Shown here: one piece after another, positions 33,214 through 43,387 of the stretch
How positions within the stretch are numbered: the first letter of the stretch is position 1
Layout of the letters: every line of letters begins with the position of its first letter
Source: Isochrysis galbana
Lineage: Eukaryota; Haptophyta; Isochrysidales; Isochrysidaceae
Direction: 5' to 3'
Assembly: GCA_018136815.1 (NCBI GenBank)
Contig: CM030931.1
Coordinates: 7,982,550-8,046,549 of the forward strand
DNA: 64,000 nucleotides
Position numbers and translations under genes: made by a program
Notes under the pieces: generated by a model
Seen by the model: only the letters and a program-made list of their open reading frames with translations
What the model was told of the DNA's origin: nothing
The model's database searches: none

Positions 33214-33960
33214 GTTCGCAGCTCCGTGGGTGCTGGTTGGGGGCAAGTCACATCGTAGATGTGGGGTCCCCCCATGACGTTGAGACTTACATTGTAGTAT
33301 GCGCCTCGTTTGAGAAGGTAGTAATTTCCCGTTTCGTCCGTTAGTATGTCCCCTAGGCCGTGGGCGTCCGGGCTATCTTGTGGCTCGAGGCCTTCTTCCT
33401 CTCACAAGCTGGCCGGGGCGCCGGGGCCTCTTGGCCATCTTTCTCAGTAGGTCCGTATTTGTAATAACGGGTTTCTCGAGCGCTCTAGCTGCCCATGCTA
33501 TTATCTTATCCCATGATTTTATAAGAAAGGTGTGACTGCTATGTAGTTCCCCCTATGGCGGATCCATGCTACGTTGGGTGGTAAATATTTTGCGCACTCG
33601 TCCTTCGTGTAAAAGTCCCGCGTTTCCGGGTTAATCGTATTGTGTACCACTATCGTCTGCATAGTTTCCCATTTCGCTGCTTTGTGGGAATGGTGGAGGG
33701 TTGGCGGTTTGAGGTGGGGATCATGCCAGATGGGAGCGGCGCGCGCTCCTTCGTGTGTCACGACTTGTTTGTCTAGCTTCAAGCTTCAAGTTGCGGGAGT
33801 TGGTCAGTGCTGCTTTCCATAAATTCGGTAGCGAGTTGTTCCCTCCTATGCTGTCTGTTAGTCGATGAATATTGATTGAGGAGAGGACGGCTCCTCTCCC
33901 GAGCGGGGTCCTATTGAACTACTGATCTAGCGCTAGTTTCCAGTCCGCCGTCGAGGGCGT
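33214..33960 (-). mobile_element. Non-LTR retrotransposon, upstream coding part
   Basis: The minus-strand frame includes CAKYLPPNVAWIRHRGNY and, after small frame changes, SWDKIIAWAARALEKPVI. It lies between the 5' monomers (33960-34255) and the RT (30917-32065) in the same orientation, so it is most simply the 5' coding region of the same element. I do not recognise a named domain here. Confidence 0.5.
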
Positions 33961-34255
33961 GAACCAAAACCGAATAAAAAGGAACTAGGGGGGGAGCGGG
34001 CGGGGGAGTAGAGGTAGGGGTATAGGCGGTGGCAGCGGGAGCATGAGAGAGTGTGCGTCATCAGTAGCGTAGCGGTCACCTTCAAGAATGTTTTTTTTAG
34101 TGTACATGGGCCGACCCCCCAAAACCGAAGAAAAAGGAACGAGGGGGGGAGCGGGAGGGGGAGCGGCGGTAGGGGTATAGGCGATGGCGTCGGGATCGCG
34201 GGGAAGTGAGTGACACTAGTAGCTTAGCGGGCACCTTCAAGAATTTTTTTTAGGC
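33960..34255 (-). repeat. Two tandem 5' monomers of the LINE family
   Basis: Two copies of about 145 bp, each with AAAACCGAA, GGAACTAGG/GGAACGAGG followed by a G-rich run, GTAGGGGTATAGGCG, and an end in AGC(T/G)TAGCGG...CACCTTCAAGAAT plus a T run. Tandem 5' units of this sort occur in some LINEs and can act as promoters. Related single units are at 623, 13911, 61276-61421 and 62820. Confidence 0.6.
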
Positions 34256-35088
34256 CGCGCGAGGCTCCAGTTACCCCATACTCCTAGAGTAGCTAGAGGA
34301 GTTAGGATTGCTAGAGCTGCTATACTCATAGAGTCGAGCTAGAGCAGGGTAGGGTTTAGAGAACGGACGAGTACCGGTGGCGAGAGCCTCGAGCCTCGAG
34401 GTGTTGTCCCCCCCCCCCCCTTTCTCCCCCCCCCCCCCCCCCCTCCCCCTCGAGCAACCTATGTAGAAGTGGCAACGAGAAGCAAGAGAGAGCCCCCCCC
34501 CCCCCCCCCTCCCCTCTCTCTCTCTCCCCCCCGGGTACTTTTAATTGCGCCCCCGCCCAGGATGCCGGCGACCTCCCTGCTCTAGTTAGTACATTGTAGT
34601 TCTCCCGCCGGCAGGACACTCTAAGGGGGGGGGGAGGGGAGAGAGGAGAGAGCGGCAGAAGGCGGAGCGCTGCCCCCCTCCGCCCCCCACCTTCTCTTCC
34701 CTCCCCCCCCCCCCTTTTCTCTCTCTCTCTCCCCCACCCCCCTCCCCTCCCCTCCCTCCCCTCTCCCTCTACACCTGTGTACTTCCCTTTCTCCCTCTCT
34801 CTCTCTCTCCCTCCCACTCTTCCTCTCTCCCTCCTCCCCTCTCCCCCGCGCGCGCCGCTTCTCTCCTCTTCTTTACGCTTCTCTTCCTTTCACCTTGATC
34901 TCGTTCTCCTACTCTTCCCCCACTCTTCTCTCCCCTCTCTTCCCCGCTCGTTCTCTCTGCAGTGCTCCCCACCTGCCGTCCCTCGCCGCTCGCGCCGAGA
35001 GAGAGGGAGAGAGAGAGAGAGAGAGAGAGGGGAGAGAGGTGGAGAGGGAGAGGGAAGGGAGGAAGGGAGGGAGGGAGGGACAGAGAGC
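34256..35088. other. Intergenic: pyrimidine and purine tracts upstream of the translocator gene
   Basis: Contains C/G homopolymer runs (34409-34445, 34493-34511), a long CT-rich stretch at about 34690-34975 and then a GA-rich stretch at 34997-35088 that reaches the ATG. No gene is present. Confidence 0.5.
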
Positions 35089-36769
35089 ATGGCGGCCAAA
35101 GCTTCAGCCTCGCCAGTGTCCCTCATTGCCTTCTACATCTTCTGGTGTGCTGCGCCCATGCCCACCACGCCACCCCACCCCCGCTGCCGCACTCCCTCTC
35201 TCCCCCTCCCTCTCTCCCCCCTCTCGCCTCCCCACTCTCAGCCGCTGGCCGTCTCCGCAGGTTTGTTGGAAACTACTACTACAACCTCTACAACAAGAAG
35301 GCATCGACTGAGGCGGGTGGCCCCGCCGGAGGCATAACCATCACCATCTCAGTCATTCAGATTGTTGTCTGCGCGGCCTACGCGGTCATCCTTTGGCTCG
35401 TTGGGCTCAACCCGGCACCGCTCATTGGTTTGAAGCCGCCCACCAAGCAGCCATTCCCCAAACTCAAGAACACGGACGTCCTGACGCTCATGCCACTCAC
35501 CCTTTGCTACGCATTTGCTCACTCCGCCGGTGTTGTCGCACTCACCGCTGGATCGGTGTGTGCTCTGCCCTCCTTTTAGCGCATCTGCCACGTGAGCGAC
35601 AGCTGTAGGAGACTGGATGACTCACCCGCTCGACCCTCGCGATTCATGCAGCCAGCGTTCGGCCAAATCGTCAAGGCCGCCGAGCCTGTCTTCTCAGCCG
35701 TGGTGAACACAGTCTTCTATGGCAAATCACCCTCGATCTCGAAGTGGCTGATTTTGCCCATCATTGTGGGCGGCGTTGCTATCTCTACGCTGAAACCTAA
35801 ACCTGGTGGTGGATACGACATCGACTTCGATACCACCGCTCTCATTGCTGGGTCGATCGGCAACATGTTCGCAGCCTTCAAGGGCTCCGAGAATCACAAG
35901 GCCATGGAAAAGCCCGGCCTCAAGGCAAGCCAGCCTTACACGCACCCACAAGGCAGCACACTGGATATTGTGCAAGTTGCGAGTACTCAGCTATGGGTGC
36001 CGTCTCGTGCTCAAGTAGCGGCCTGCTATGGAAGGCATGTCAAGGGAAATGTATTTGGCTCCAGGGACAAGAGTGGCAATGCCCTGTGGCTTAGACGTCC
36101 GGCTCTTTCTCTCGCATTCTTAACCTGTGAGGAGCATCCATCTCGCACTAATAAAAAATTGGTGTTGCCCTCTCTGATAGGATCGCATCGGAGGCGTTGG
36201 AAATCAGTTTGCTCTGACCAATGTGCTTTCCCTCATCTTTCTCGTGCCACTCATGCTAGTCTTTGAGGCTGCGAAGTGGGGCGATTTCGTGGCTCTCTTC
36301 AAGTCGTCCGCCTCCTTCCGCTTCAATCTGATTGCTTCTGGAATGGCCTTTTACCTGTGAGCAGCATCCCCGTCTCGCGCCATTGCCCATCACCTTGGCG
36401 CGACTGCACCTGCCTTTCCCATGGACGACACACGCGTTGACTCTCTGCCTTCCGATCGAATGATAAAGGTACAACGAGCTCGCCACCATGACGATCAAAG
36501 CCACGGGCGCTGTGACTGCCTCTGTCGCCAACACTGCCAAGCGCGCCATTGTCATAGTCGGCATGGCGATCGCCCTGGGTAACCCGCTCAAATTCGAGGA
36601 AAAGGTCGGCGCTTCGATTGCCATCGTTGGAGTCTTCCTGTACTCAATTATCGATGAGCTATTGAAGTCGGCAAAAGGCGCACCCAAGAAGAAGGAGGAA
36701 GTTGGCTCACCTCATTTCGCAAGCCCGGCCAGATCGACCCGCTCCAAGACGAAGAAGATGCTCGACTGA
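35089..36769 (+). CDS. Triose-phosphate-translocator family transporter
   Basis: Five exons (35089-35144, 35261-35555, 35652-35924, 36181-36356, 36469-36769) give 366 aa. The joins restore YIFWFVGNYYYNLYNKKAS, FGQIVKAAEPVFSAVVN, GLKDRIGGVGNQFALTNVL and FYLYNELATMTIKATG, all matching plastid phosphate-translocator motifs. These antiporters swap triose-P, PEP or other phosphorylated sugars for phosphate. There is no presequence: the first helix begins at residue 10, as in translocators of the outermost plastid membrane or the endomembranes. The C-terminus is Lys-rich (KGAPKKKEEVG, SKTKKMLD). Intron 3 has a GC donor (AAG then GCAAGC). The substrate cannot be told from sequence alone. Confidence 0.9.
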
Positions 36770-37502
36770 GTGGTAGTGGCGTGCTCACCACATCTAACTC
36801 GTGCGCATCCATTTACAGGATTGCCTAGCAACACGGACCCCGACTCTCCTCAAGTTACGATGGAGCCTAAGGCCTATGGATGATAAAATCTTAGTAGGTT
36901 GCAGTCTACTACGCTCGCAATAGGTGCTTGTACACCACGAGCAAGGCGATTTCAATAAATTTCAATGATCGTTGCAAATGATGTTCGAGGCAACATTATC
37001 GGCCCCCCGATCTCCTAGCGGCACATGTAGCGGTGCCACACGGCGTTCGCTATTGCCGGCAAAAGCAATGATTGCAGCATACTCTAAAACAACTGCCTGT
37101 GCCGCCCCGTTCGCTAGTCACTTTTCCTTCTCTCGTGCGTTCCTACGCCGTGCTCCCATAAAGATAACGTGTGCGGTTGCTGAACCTGTGAGTGCCTGTG
37201 GAATGCTGCAGCAGTGCAACCGTTTTACTTACAACCAGAATTGCATTTATAGTGGCGTTGTTGTCGCAGCATTTCCACCCCCCTTGCGAGGGTTACTCGC
37301 TTTTTGTTTTGGGGCTTGACTATGACTATGAAAAATACATAGGAGGGCCTCAAGCCCCACTTAGACGATGGACACCGCACCTCGCGCGATCTTGGGAGCC
37401 CTGGAGGCCGCGGTGTGTAGTGCGGTGCCTCGCTCCGTTGTCGCACCACACTGCACCTCGGAATTCCCGACTCCCGCGCTCCCGCGTTACATTTTAACCG
37501 TT
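36770..37502. other. Intergenic, nothing recognised
   Basis: The 3' flank of the translocator gene, then unremarkable mixed sequence. Short open frames show no protein features. Confidence 0.45.
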
Positions 37503-38080
37503 AAAACTTCATAATATTCTTACCGCACTCGCGGCGAATGGAACCACTACCTACACGTAGCATACTTTCTACACCCCCACTCCCCCGGCCCTTCCCCCCC
37601 CGTCAGCAGGCGGCTCCCCCCGTGCACTACTAGGGGGATAGGGGTGAAGGGCTTAGATATGGTCCGGTGGCCCGCGCCCCCCCCCGGTGATCCGTTCCCC
37701 CCTTCCTCCTACGCCACCTGGGCTGGCGGCCGACTCTGTCTCGAGCCTTATCCTGTAAACAGGCGCGAGACTTACCGATTTCTCGGTGAGCGGAGCTCAC
37801 GCTCCGCCCACCCCCTTCTCCGCGCTCTCTCTCCCCTCTCCTGCAGGCACGCGCGATGGCGCGCCTGCGGCAGGCCTGCAGCTGCCCCTGACGACCCCTG
37901 GAGGCTCCTGGAGGCCAGCTCAGGGGGCAGAGGAGGCTGGGGCTGGGCCCTGGTCTCCCCTGCCTCTCCCTCGCTGGCGCTCCTGAGCCTCAGGGGCCCC
38001 CACTCTGCACCTGTCTGCCTGTCGAACAGGGGGGGAGGGGGGGTTGGAGCGATGGGCTGGCCACGACAGGCCAGGACGCG
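37503..38080 (+). mobile_element. Second copy of the GC-rich element at 32.07 kb
   Basis: About 570 bp closely similar to 32070-32640, starting with the same CTTCATAATATTCTTACCGC boundary, then the GTGCACTACTAGGGGGATAG and GGTGGCCCGCGC motifs and the CTGCAGGCACGCGCGATG region. It lacks the 21 bp VNTR and diverges after GGCTGGCCACGA. Here the boundary sequence sits outside any complete LINE, which suggests it is part of the mobile unit. Confidence 0.7.
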
Positions 38081-38950
38081 CGAGGCAGGCGAGCCTGCCA
38101 GGGAGAGAGTGGGTCAGCAGGGCAGTGGGCTCCTGGCAAGCCATCAGGCGTGCCAGGAGCATGGGTGGTTCCTCCCCCATGGCAGGGGTGGAGTGGAGAG
38201 AGGGGGGGGCTCGTGCCCCCCCATGGGCGAACTAAGTATAAACTTAGTTGATTTTAACCGATAAAATGTTATGGTAGTACAAGCCTCTTTATTTTTATCT
38301 TCCTTCTTATGTGGACGTTTGATGGCTCAACTTGAGTCTGTCCCATATTCGTAGCCCGGTCACTCACTAGGGGGGTGCTAAGGGCACCATCGGTAATGGG
38401 CAAACGAGGACCTATATAAACTCCCTATAGGTTTTGGTATGAGAGATGAGAGATCAGCCAAAAAAATCCGGGGTCCTCCGGCAAAATTTTCGAAAAATAC
38501 TCAATTTCAGGCCTCTGACGGCCGCGCAGAAATAAATAACGGGCCCCCTCCGGTATAATTATATCGATGGCCTTCAAGCGCGCCTCTCGCAGCGCATTAC
38601 GAAGCCATGGTCATCACCAGCAAGCACGGTCGATACAGCCTGGTTCTGTACGCACCGTAATACAATACTTCTATGATTTCATGGACTTGAACGTGTACGT
38701 AATTATCACAAAAACTATAAAGACGCTCAACGCTAAAATCGCCAGCAAGGGATAGAAAGCCCAACTTCGACCCGCGACCGGCGGCGCCACGAGGCCGTTC
38801 TTGTGCCCGCTCACCGCTCACCGAGTAGATGCCGCATCTTGGGGTAGGCGGATATATGTACAAATTTCAATCACATATTTGGGCATGATTTTCAGACATA
38901 GCTATCGATACATATTTTATGCATATTTGGGCGGCAATGAGCGCTGTGCC
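38081..38950. other. Intergenic with a short palindrome
   Basis: Contains the 20 bp near-perfect palindrome at 38230-38249, an AT-richer stretch, and AAATATG-type motifs at 38850-38935 that resemble hAT subterminal repeats. No gene is supported. Confidence 0.45.
38230..38249. repeat. Palindromic 20-mer, copy 1
   Basis: AACTAAGTATAAACTTAGTT. Near-identical copies lie at 61252-61270 and, inverted, at 62476-62495. Confidence 0.8.
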
Positions 38951-39162
38951 GCTTGGCGCGAAACCAATGGCCTTGGCGCCAAGCGAGTTGGCGCGGGGGG
39001 GGGGGGGGGGCGAGGGGGGAGGGGGGGGGACGAGGTCAGGGGTCAGGGGAGGGGGGGGGAGCGCCGAAGGAGAGAGAGAGCACCCGCGATATCATACCTT
39101 ACTTAAATGAGTTTTTCAGTGAATATATCCCTCATGCTTTGCTTGCAGCCGCAGCGCTTGGC

Positions 39163-40060
39163 GTGAGGCGCGGCGGAGCACTCCGATGGGTGGTGAGGCT
39201 TGCAGCCGGCTGTCCTTGCCCTCACGCGCATGTAGCCTGCCTCGCGCATTCAACCCTCGCTCGCCTTGCGTCTGTAGGCAAACGCCGCCGCTTTGCGCGC
39301 AGCAGCAGCAGCGGTAGACGCCTGCGGTTGGAGGTCGAGGAGGTCTTCACGGACTGCGACGAGCTCGAGGACGACAAGGACAGCACGGATGAGGGCAGCA
39401 CGGACGACGAGGAGGAGGACGGCGGCGACGAGCGCGAGCACCGCCACGAACCTGCAGTCGCGGCCGGCGTGCGCGGCACGCTGGTTGCCGGCATGCGAGT
39501 CGTGCACGACTCGCTCGGCACCAGCGTGATCACCGCCACTGGCGAAGGCACGCTGCACGGCAGGTCGAAGATGGAGATCGAGTACTACTCGTCCATCGCG
39601 CAGAAGAGGAAGAAGGCGTGGGTGATGACCAGCAGCCTACAGGTAAGACAGGCTCGCACGTTTGTATATAGATGTAGGCACACATGTTTGTGCGAACGAA
39701 CGCGCACTCGCACTCGCACTCACATGACGTTCGTTGCTTGCACGCTCGCCCTCAGATGTGCGAAGACAATGACAGCGAGGAGATGTGTGAGGAGGTGGAG
39801 GCGGTGGTTGGGCAGGCTGCCCCACAGCTCGCCGAGCACGAGCGCGCGCGCAAGGTGAAGACTAACAAGCCCCCCCCCTCTGGCAAGCGATCTACAAAGC
39901 GTCAGGGGGAGCGGAAGACAAAGGAGCCAACGGCGGCGAAGGCGGCAGAGCGCTTGCGCAAGCACCCAGATGAGTGCTTGGAGATTGAAAATGGTAAGTT
40001 GTTCTGCCGCGCCTGCAAGCACGGCATCTCCGCGCTGCACGCCAATTTCTTTTGCCAGAG
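39163..40060 (+). pseudogene. BED-type zinc-finger protein, N-terminal part of a hAT-like gene, cut off by a microsatellite
   Basis: Exon 1 (to 39642) and exon 2 (from 39756) are joined over a 113 bp GTAAGA...CTCAG intron in phase. Exon 1 has a long acidic run (CDELEDDKDSTDEGSTDDEE) and then GMRVVHDSLGTSVITATGEG. Exon 2 has a basic stretch (SGKRSTKRQGERKTKE) followed by RLRKHPDECLEIENGKLFC and RACKHGISALHANFFCQ, the C..C half of a BED-like finger as at the N-terminus of many hAT transposases. The frame then runs into a 190 bp GA microsatellite, and no transposase core follows. The 5' end is uncertain. It is either a truncated transposon gene or a domesticated fragment. Confidence 0.55.
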
Positions 40061-40065
40061 AGAGG

Positions 40066-40256
<191 letters not shown>

Positions 40257-40259
40257 AGA

Positions 40260-40728
40260 ATCTTAAGAAACTGAATATGTTAGTCATTTTAGTGATGTAT
40301 GTTTCGCTCTCAGAGGCCCTGGTTTCTCCAGAGGTGTCTATTTCCGACTCGGTGCTGTCTATTGCTTTTCTACTCGTGACTGAGGGCTCGGGCCCGGCGC
40401 CGGGTTCGTCCTCGCCCTTTAGCAGAGGAGTTGCGAGGCGTGTCGAACTATGCTCTCTTACGAGTTAAGGAAGTCGCTTGTCTTGATTCGGCTTCCCGCG
40501 TGTATGAATACCTCCGGAAGGTGGTCGACGCTAATTGTGCGCGCTCTTCTTTGTGAGAGGGGGATAAGATTAAGTGATACCACTATCTGAAATGCCGTTC
40601 TGACCCTGCCGGTCGCCTAGGTTTATGGGCAAAGAGAGCTGATTGGTACAAGAGTATAACCCCGCACGGACTACAGATACAGAAGACAGATGCAGGGCGA
40701 CAAAAGAAGACATTCAAGGAGTGAAAAC
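40260..40728. other. Intergenic, nothing recognised
   Basis: Mixed sequence between the GA tract and the Harbinger element. The outer end of the Harbinger element may lie in here, but no terminal repeat was found by eye. Confidence 0.4.
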
Positions 40729-41690
40729 TTATGAAAACGGGCCACCGCTCACGTACGCCTCCAGGTTGGGAGGGGTCAACCCAAACTTGCTACTCACGAT
40801 GCTCCCATACAGACACGTGTGCATGTTGGTCAAAACATTTGCCACCCGCAGGTAAGCGCCAACATCTCGACGAAGTACCTGTTGAGCACGGACAAAGTCC
40901 AGCCAAGGCCAGAGATTCGAAATCTTTCCAAACGCCCACTCAACACTGACGCGATAGGGACTCATTGCATGGTTGAATTGCGCCTGCCACGGTGCAAGCA
41001 CCCCACGATACATGCGGAACAAGTAGACGGAAATTGGATACGCCGAGTCTCCGAAGAAGCAAAAGTTACGGTCCGCAGCAGCGCAAACGAGCTGCATCAC
41101 TTGCAGCAAACCGGAACAGTGCAAGACGAAAGCATCGTGCCGAGACCCGTGAACGGGACCGTAAGGCCATGGCTGAATGCCATTGGGCAGCACAAGTCCC
41201 TGAAACTTCACACCATGACACCTCTTGTGACCAGAATAGAATGGGGCTTGAGCTCGCACGGGACGCGCCACTTTCCACAACTTGCCATCAACAAACCCGA
41301 CCAAGTTGGGGAGGGGAATTCCAGCCGTAACAAACGCCGCAGCAAACCGAGGGAAGAGGGGTGCAAAACACGACAAGCTACGGGAGTCAATCAGGTGAGG
41401 AAAGGTGTGGTGAATGTGTTGCACAACTGCGTGATGAGCCACCGAAATGGCGGACTCACTTCTACCCGTTTCCCAACACAACGAAATTGCGCTGCCTGTT
41501 GAGGCAAATTGCAGGGGTGGTTGGGTGTGACACGGCGTTGCAGGCGCGCGTGTGCATGTGTGCACAGAACGTGCACGTGTGCATGGGCACCACGCACCTG
41601 CGGTCTTGTAGCGGCGAAGGGCAATGAGCAATGCCTCTTCGCCGCTCATGACGTGCCGCCCCTGGAGGCGGAAGCCTGCGGGGGCTCGGA
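40729..41690 (-). mobile_element. PIF/Harbinger transposase, C-terminal part (DDE domain)
   Basis: This frame carries the DDE_Tnp_4 nuclease: FVDGKLWKVARP (first Asp), YSGHKRCHGVKFQGLVLPNG, FFGDSAYPISVYL (second Asp) and NHAMSPYRVSVEWAFGKI (Glu), ending in KFGLTPPNLEAYV. The three acidic residues are present. An intron may lie around 41480-41600, where the residues fit the family poorly. The N-terminal part is at 42556-43092, and the two are separated only by the hAT insertion at 41691-42555. Without the insertion and one TSD copy the two frames are in register. Confidence 0.88.
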
Positions 41691-42555
41691 TAGGCCCAGG
41701 TAGAAATATGCAGTTTTTGTTACCCAAATATGCAGAGAAAATATGCAAAAAATATGCAGCGCGTCACCCAAATATGCAAAAAATATGCAGTACATATTTT
41801 ATATGTGTAGGCACGAGACACGTGCGAATTGCCAATCAATCAATAGTATGGGAGTGGAGAGACAGAGAGAGAGCATTATTGAGGTAGGTAGAGGTAGATA
41901 GCACACGCACACACACATGCTCACATGCTCACAAAGCTAACACATGAGCACACTCACGCTTTGCTACTCACGCTCTCACGCTCCACGCTCCCGCTGGCGC
42001 TGATTGCGATTGAAGCGCAACATCAAAGAGGCGCACACTTGGTCCCCAAGGGAGCTGTCCCTCACAGATGGAAACATGTGTGCTAGCAATGAAAACACAC
42101 GCTCACATGCCGCGGAATTAGGACTAAGACAAAGGGCAATCCTAGCTGCTAGAGCCCATGTTGGAAAGCAGCTATGATGAGTTGCCCACCAATCGAGCCG
42201 CAACGCAGTGCGGCGCGAGCGCGGCGCGAGCGATCTGAGGGGTGAGACGAGACATTTCAGCGCGTGGGGGGGCGGGGGGGAGGCGCTTCGGGGCAGGCAG
42301 AGAGGGGGGAGAGGGGAGAGGGAGAGGGGCCACTCACCCATGAGGCACGAGACGCCCGGCAACGGGGGGGTGATGTTAAATACCAAGGGGGGGGGCTCCC
42401 CTCTCTCCCAATACCAAGGGGGGAGGGCTCCCCTCTCTCCCGCTCCACTTCTACCCAAATATGCAAAAATATGCAAACGTGTGTCGACATATGCAGATCT
42501 GACAAATCTACCCAAATATGCAATTGCATATGCTGCATATTTCTACCTGGGCCTA
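41691..42555 (-). mobile_element. Nested hAT element, 865 bp, with intact ends
   Basis: Perfect 23 bp terminal inverted repeats: the left end begins TAGGCCCAGGTAGAAATATG at 41691 and the right end is its exact inverse ending at 42555. The flanks are a perfect 8 bp direct repeat, GGCTCGGA, at 41683-41690 and 42556-42563, the target-duplication length of hAT elements. Inside, AAATATGCA motifs recur near both ends as subterminal repeats, and the minus strand at 41976-42190 encodes a hAT dimerisation domain (FPTWALAARIALCLSPNSAA then CERVFSLLAHMFPSVRD). The rest of the transposase is missing, so this is a deletion derivative that would need a transposase supplied in trans. Confidence 0.92.
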
Positions 42556-43092
42556 GGCTCGGAGGGCCTCAATGACCCTGGGCAGGTCTTCGAGCCGGAA
42601 GCCGAAGCGCGCATAAATGTCGCGCGACTGCACACCATCGCCCGCGCCAACATCCGCTGCCTCCCGCTGCAGCCTCGCCAGCGAGAGACGCTCTGGGCCA
42701 ATGCGTGAGCGCATGGAGCGCGAGAGCGTCTCTGCTGCAAGCGCAAGCAGGACGCGCTCGACGCGCTCGGATGCGCGGTGTGCAAACTCCAGCCGTCCAA
42801 GATGGCGCCGGCGCCAATTGCGCCTCAGCTGGGCCAGGAGCATGGCCAGCTCTGCATCCTCCAACTCCTGCGCGGTGAAGGGGCGCGTCGGCATCGCGCG
42901 CCCCTCCCCGTCTCCCCGTGAACTGCAGAGGAGAAGGCAAGTCGAGCCACTATTGAAGAGGAGAACGCGCGTTTCACCTTTTGCAACGAGGCCCCAATAG
43001 AGCCCCAAGAGCGCCCAGGTGCTATTGAGGGGGCCTCTTGTTGGGACCTTCTTGAGCCCTGCAAAAACCCTCGAGTTGCAAGAGCCCTCCAC
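42556..43092 (-). mobile_element. PIF/Harbinger transposase, N-terminal part
   Basis: Encodes 179 aa from the ATG at 43092. It contains LARLQREAADVGAGDGVQSR and RDIYARFGFRLEDLPRVIEA, the helical stretch that precedes the DDE domain in Harbinger transposases. The frame meets a TAG formed by the first bases of the hAT insertion. The rest of the protein is at 40729-41690. Confidence 0.75.
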
Positions 43093-43387
43093 AGAACTAT
43101 TTCAGGCCCGTTCTTTCAACGTTCCTAAAACCCCGTAAAAGACCTCTATTTATCACTATCTATGTATGCGTCGCCCCCCGTCCCCCTGCGCCCCCACCCC
43201 CCCGCCGCCCCCGCCGCGTGAGAGACCATATTTTCCCCCCTCCTCCGTGTTCTTTTCTTCTCTCCCTCGCCCCCCCTCCACCTTCTCTCTCTCTCCTCTC
43301 CCTCTCTTTCTCTTTCTTCCCCCCCCGGCCTGCTTCTCCCCCCCCCCACTCGCTCTCGCGGCCTCTCACGTGGCGCCTCTCCTCTCG
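43093..43387. promoter_or_regulatory. Upstream region of the Hsp70-like gene, CT-rich
   Basis: From about 43250 to 43386 the sense strand is almost only C and T and ends a few bases before the ATG. Functional status is inferred from the same arrangement at other genes in the window. Confidence 0.4.

Noticed and set aside
34777-35337. 186-residue frame starting in the CT tract as the true start of the translocator
   Set aside because: It reads low-complexity sequence and passes through the first intron out of the conserved frame; the ATG at 35089 with splicing gives the family sequence.
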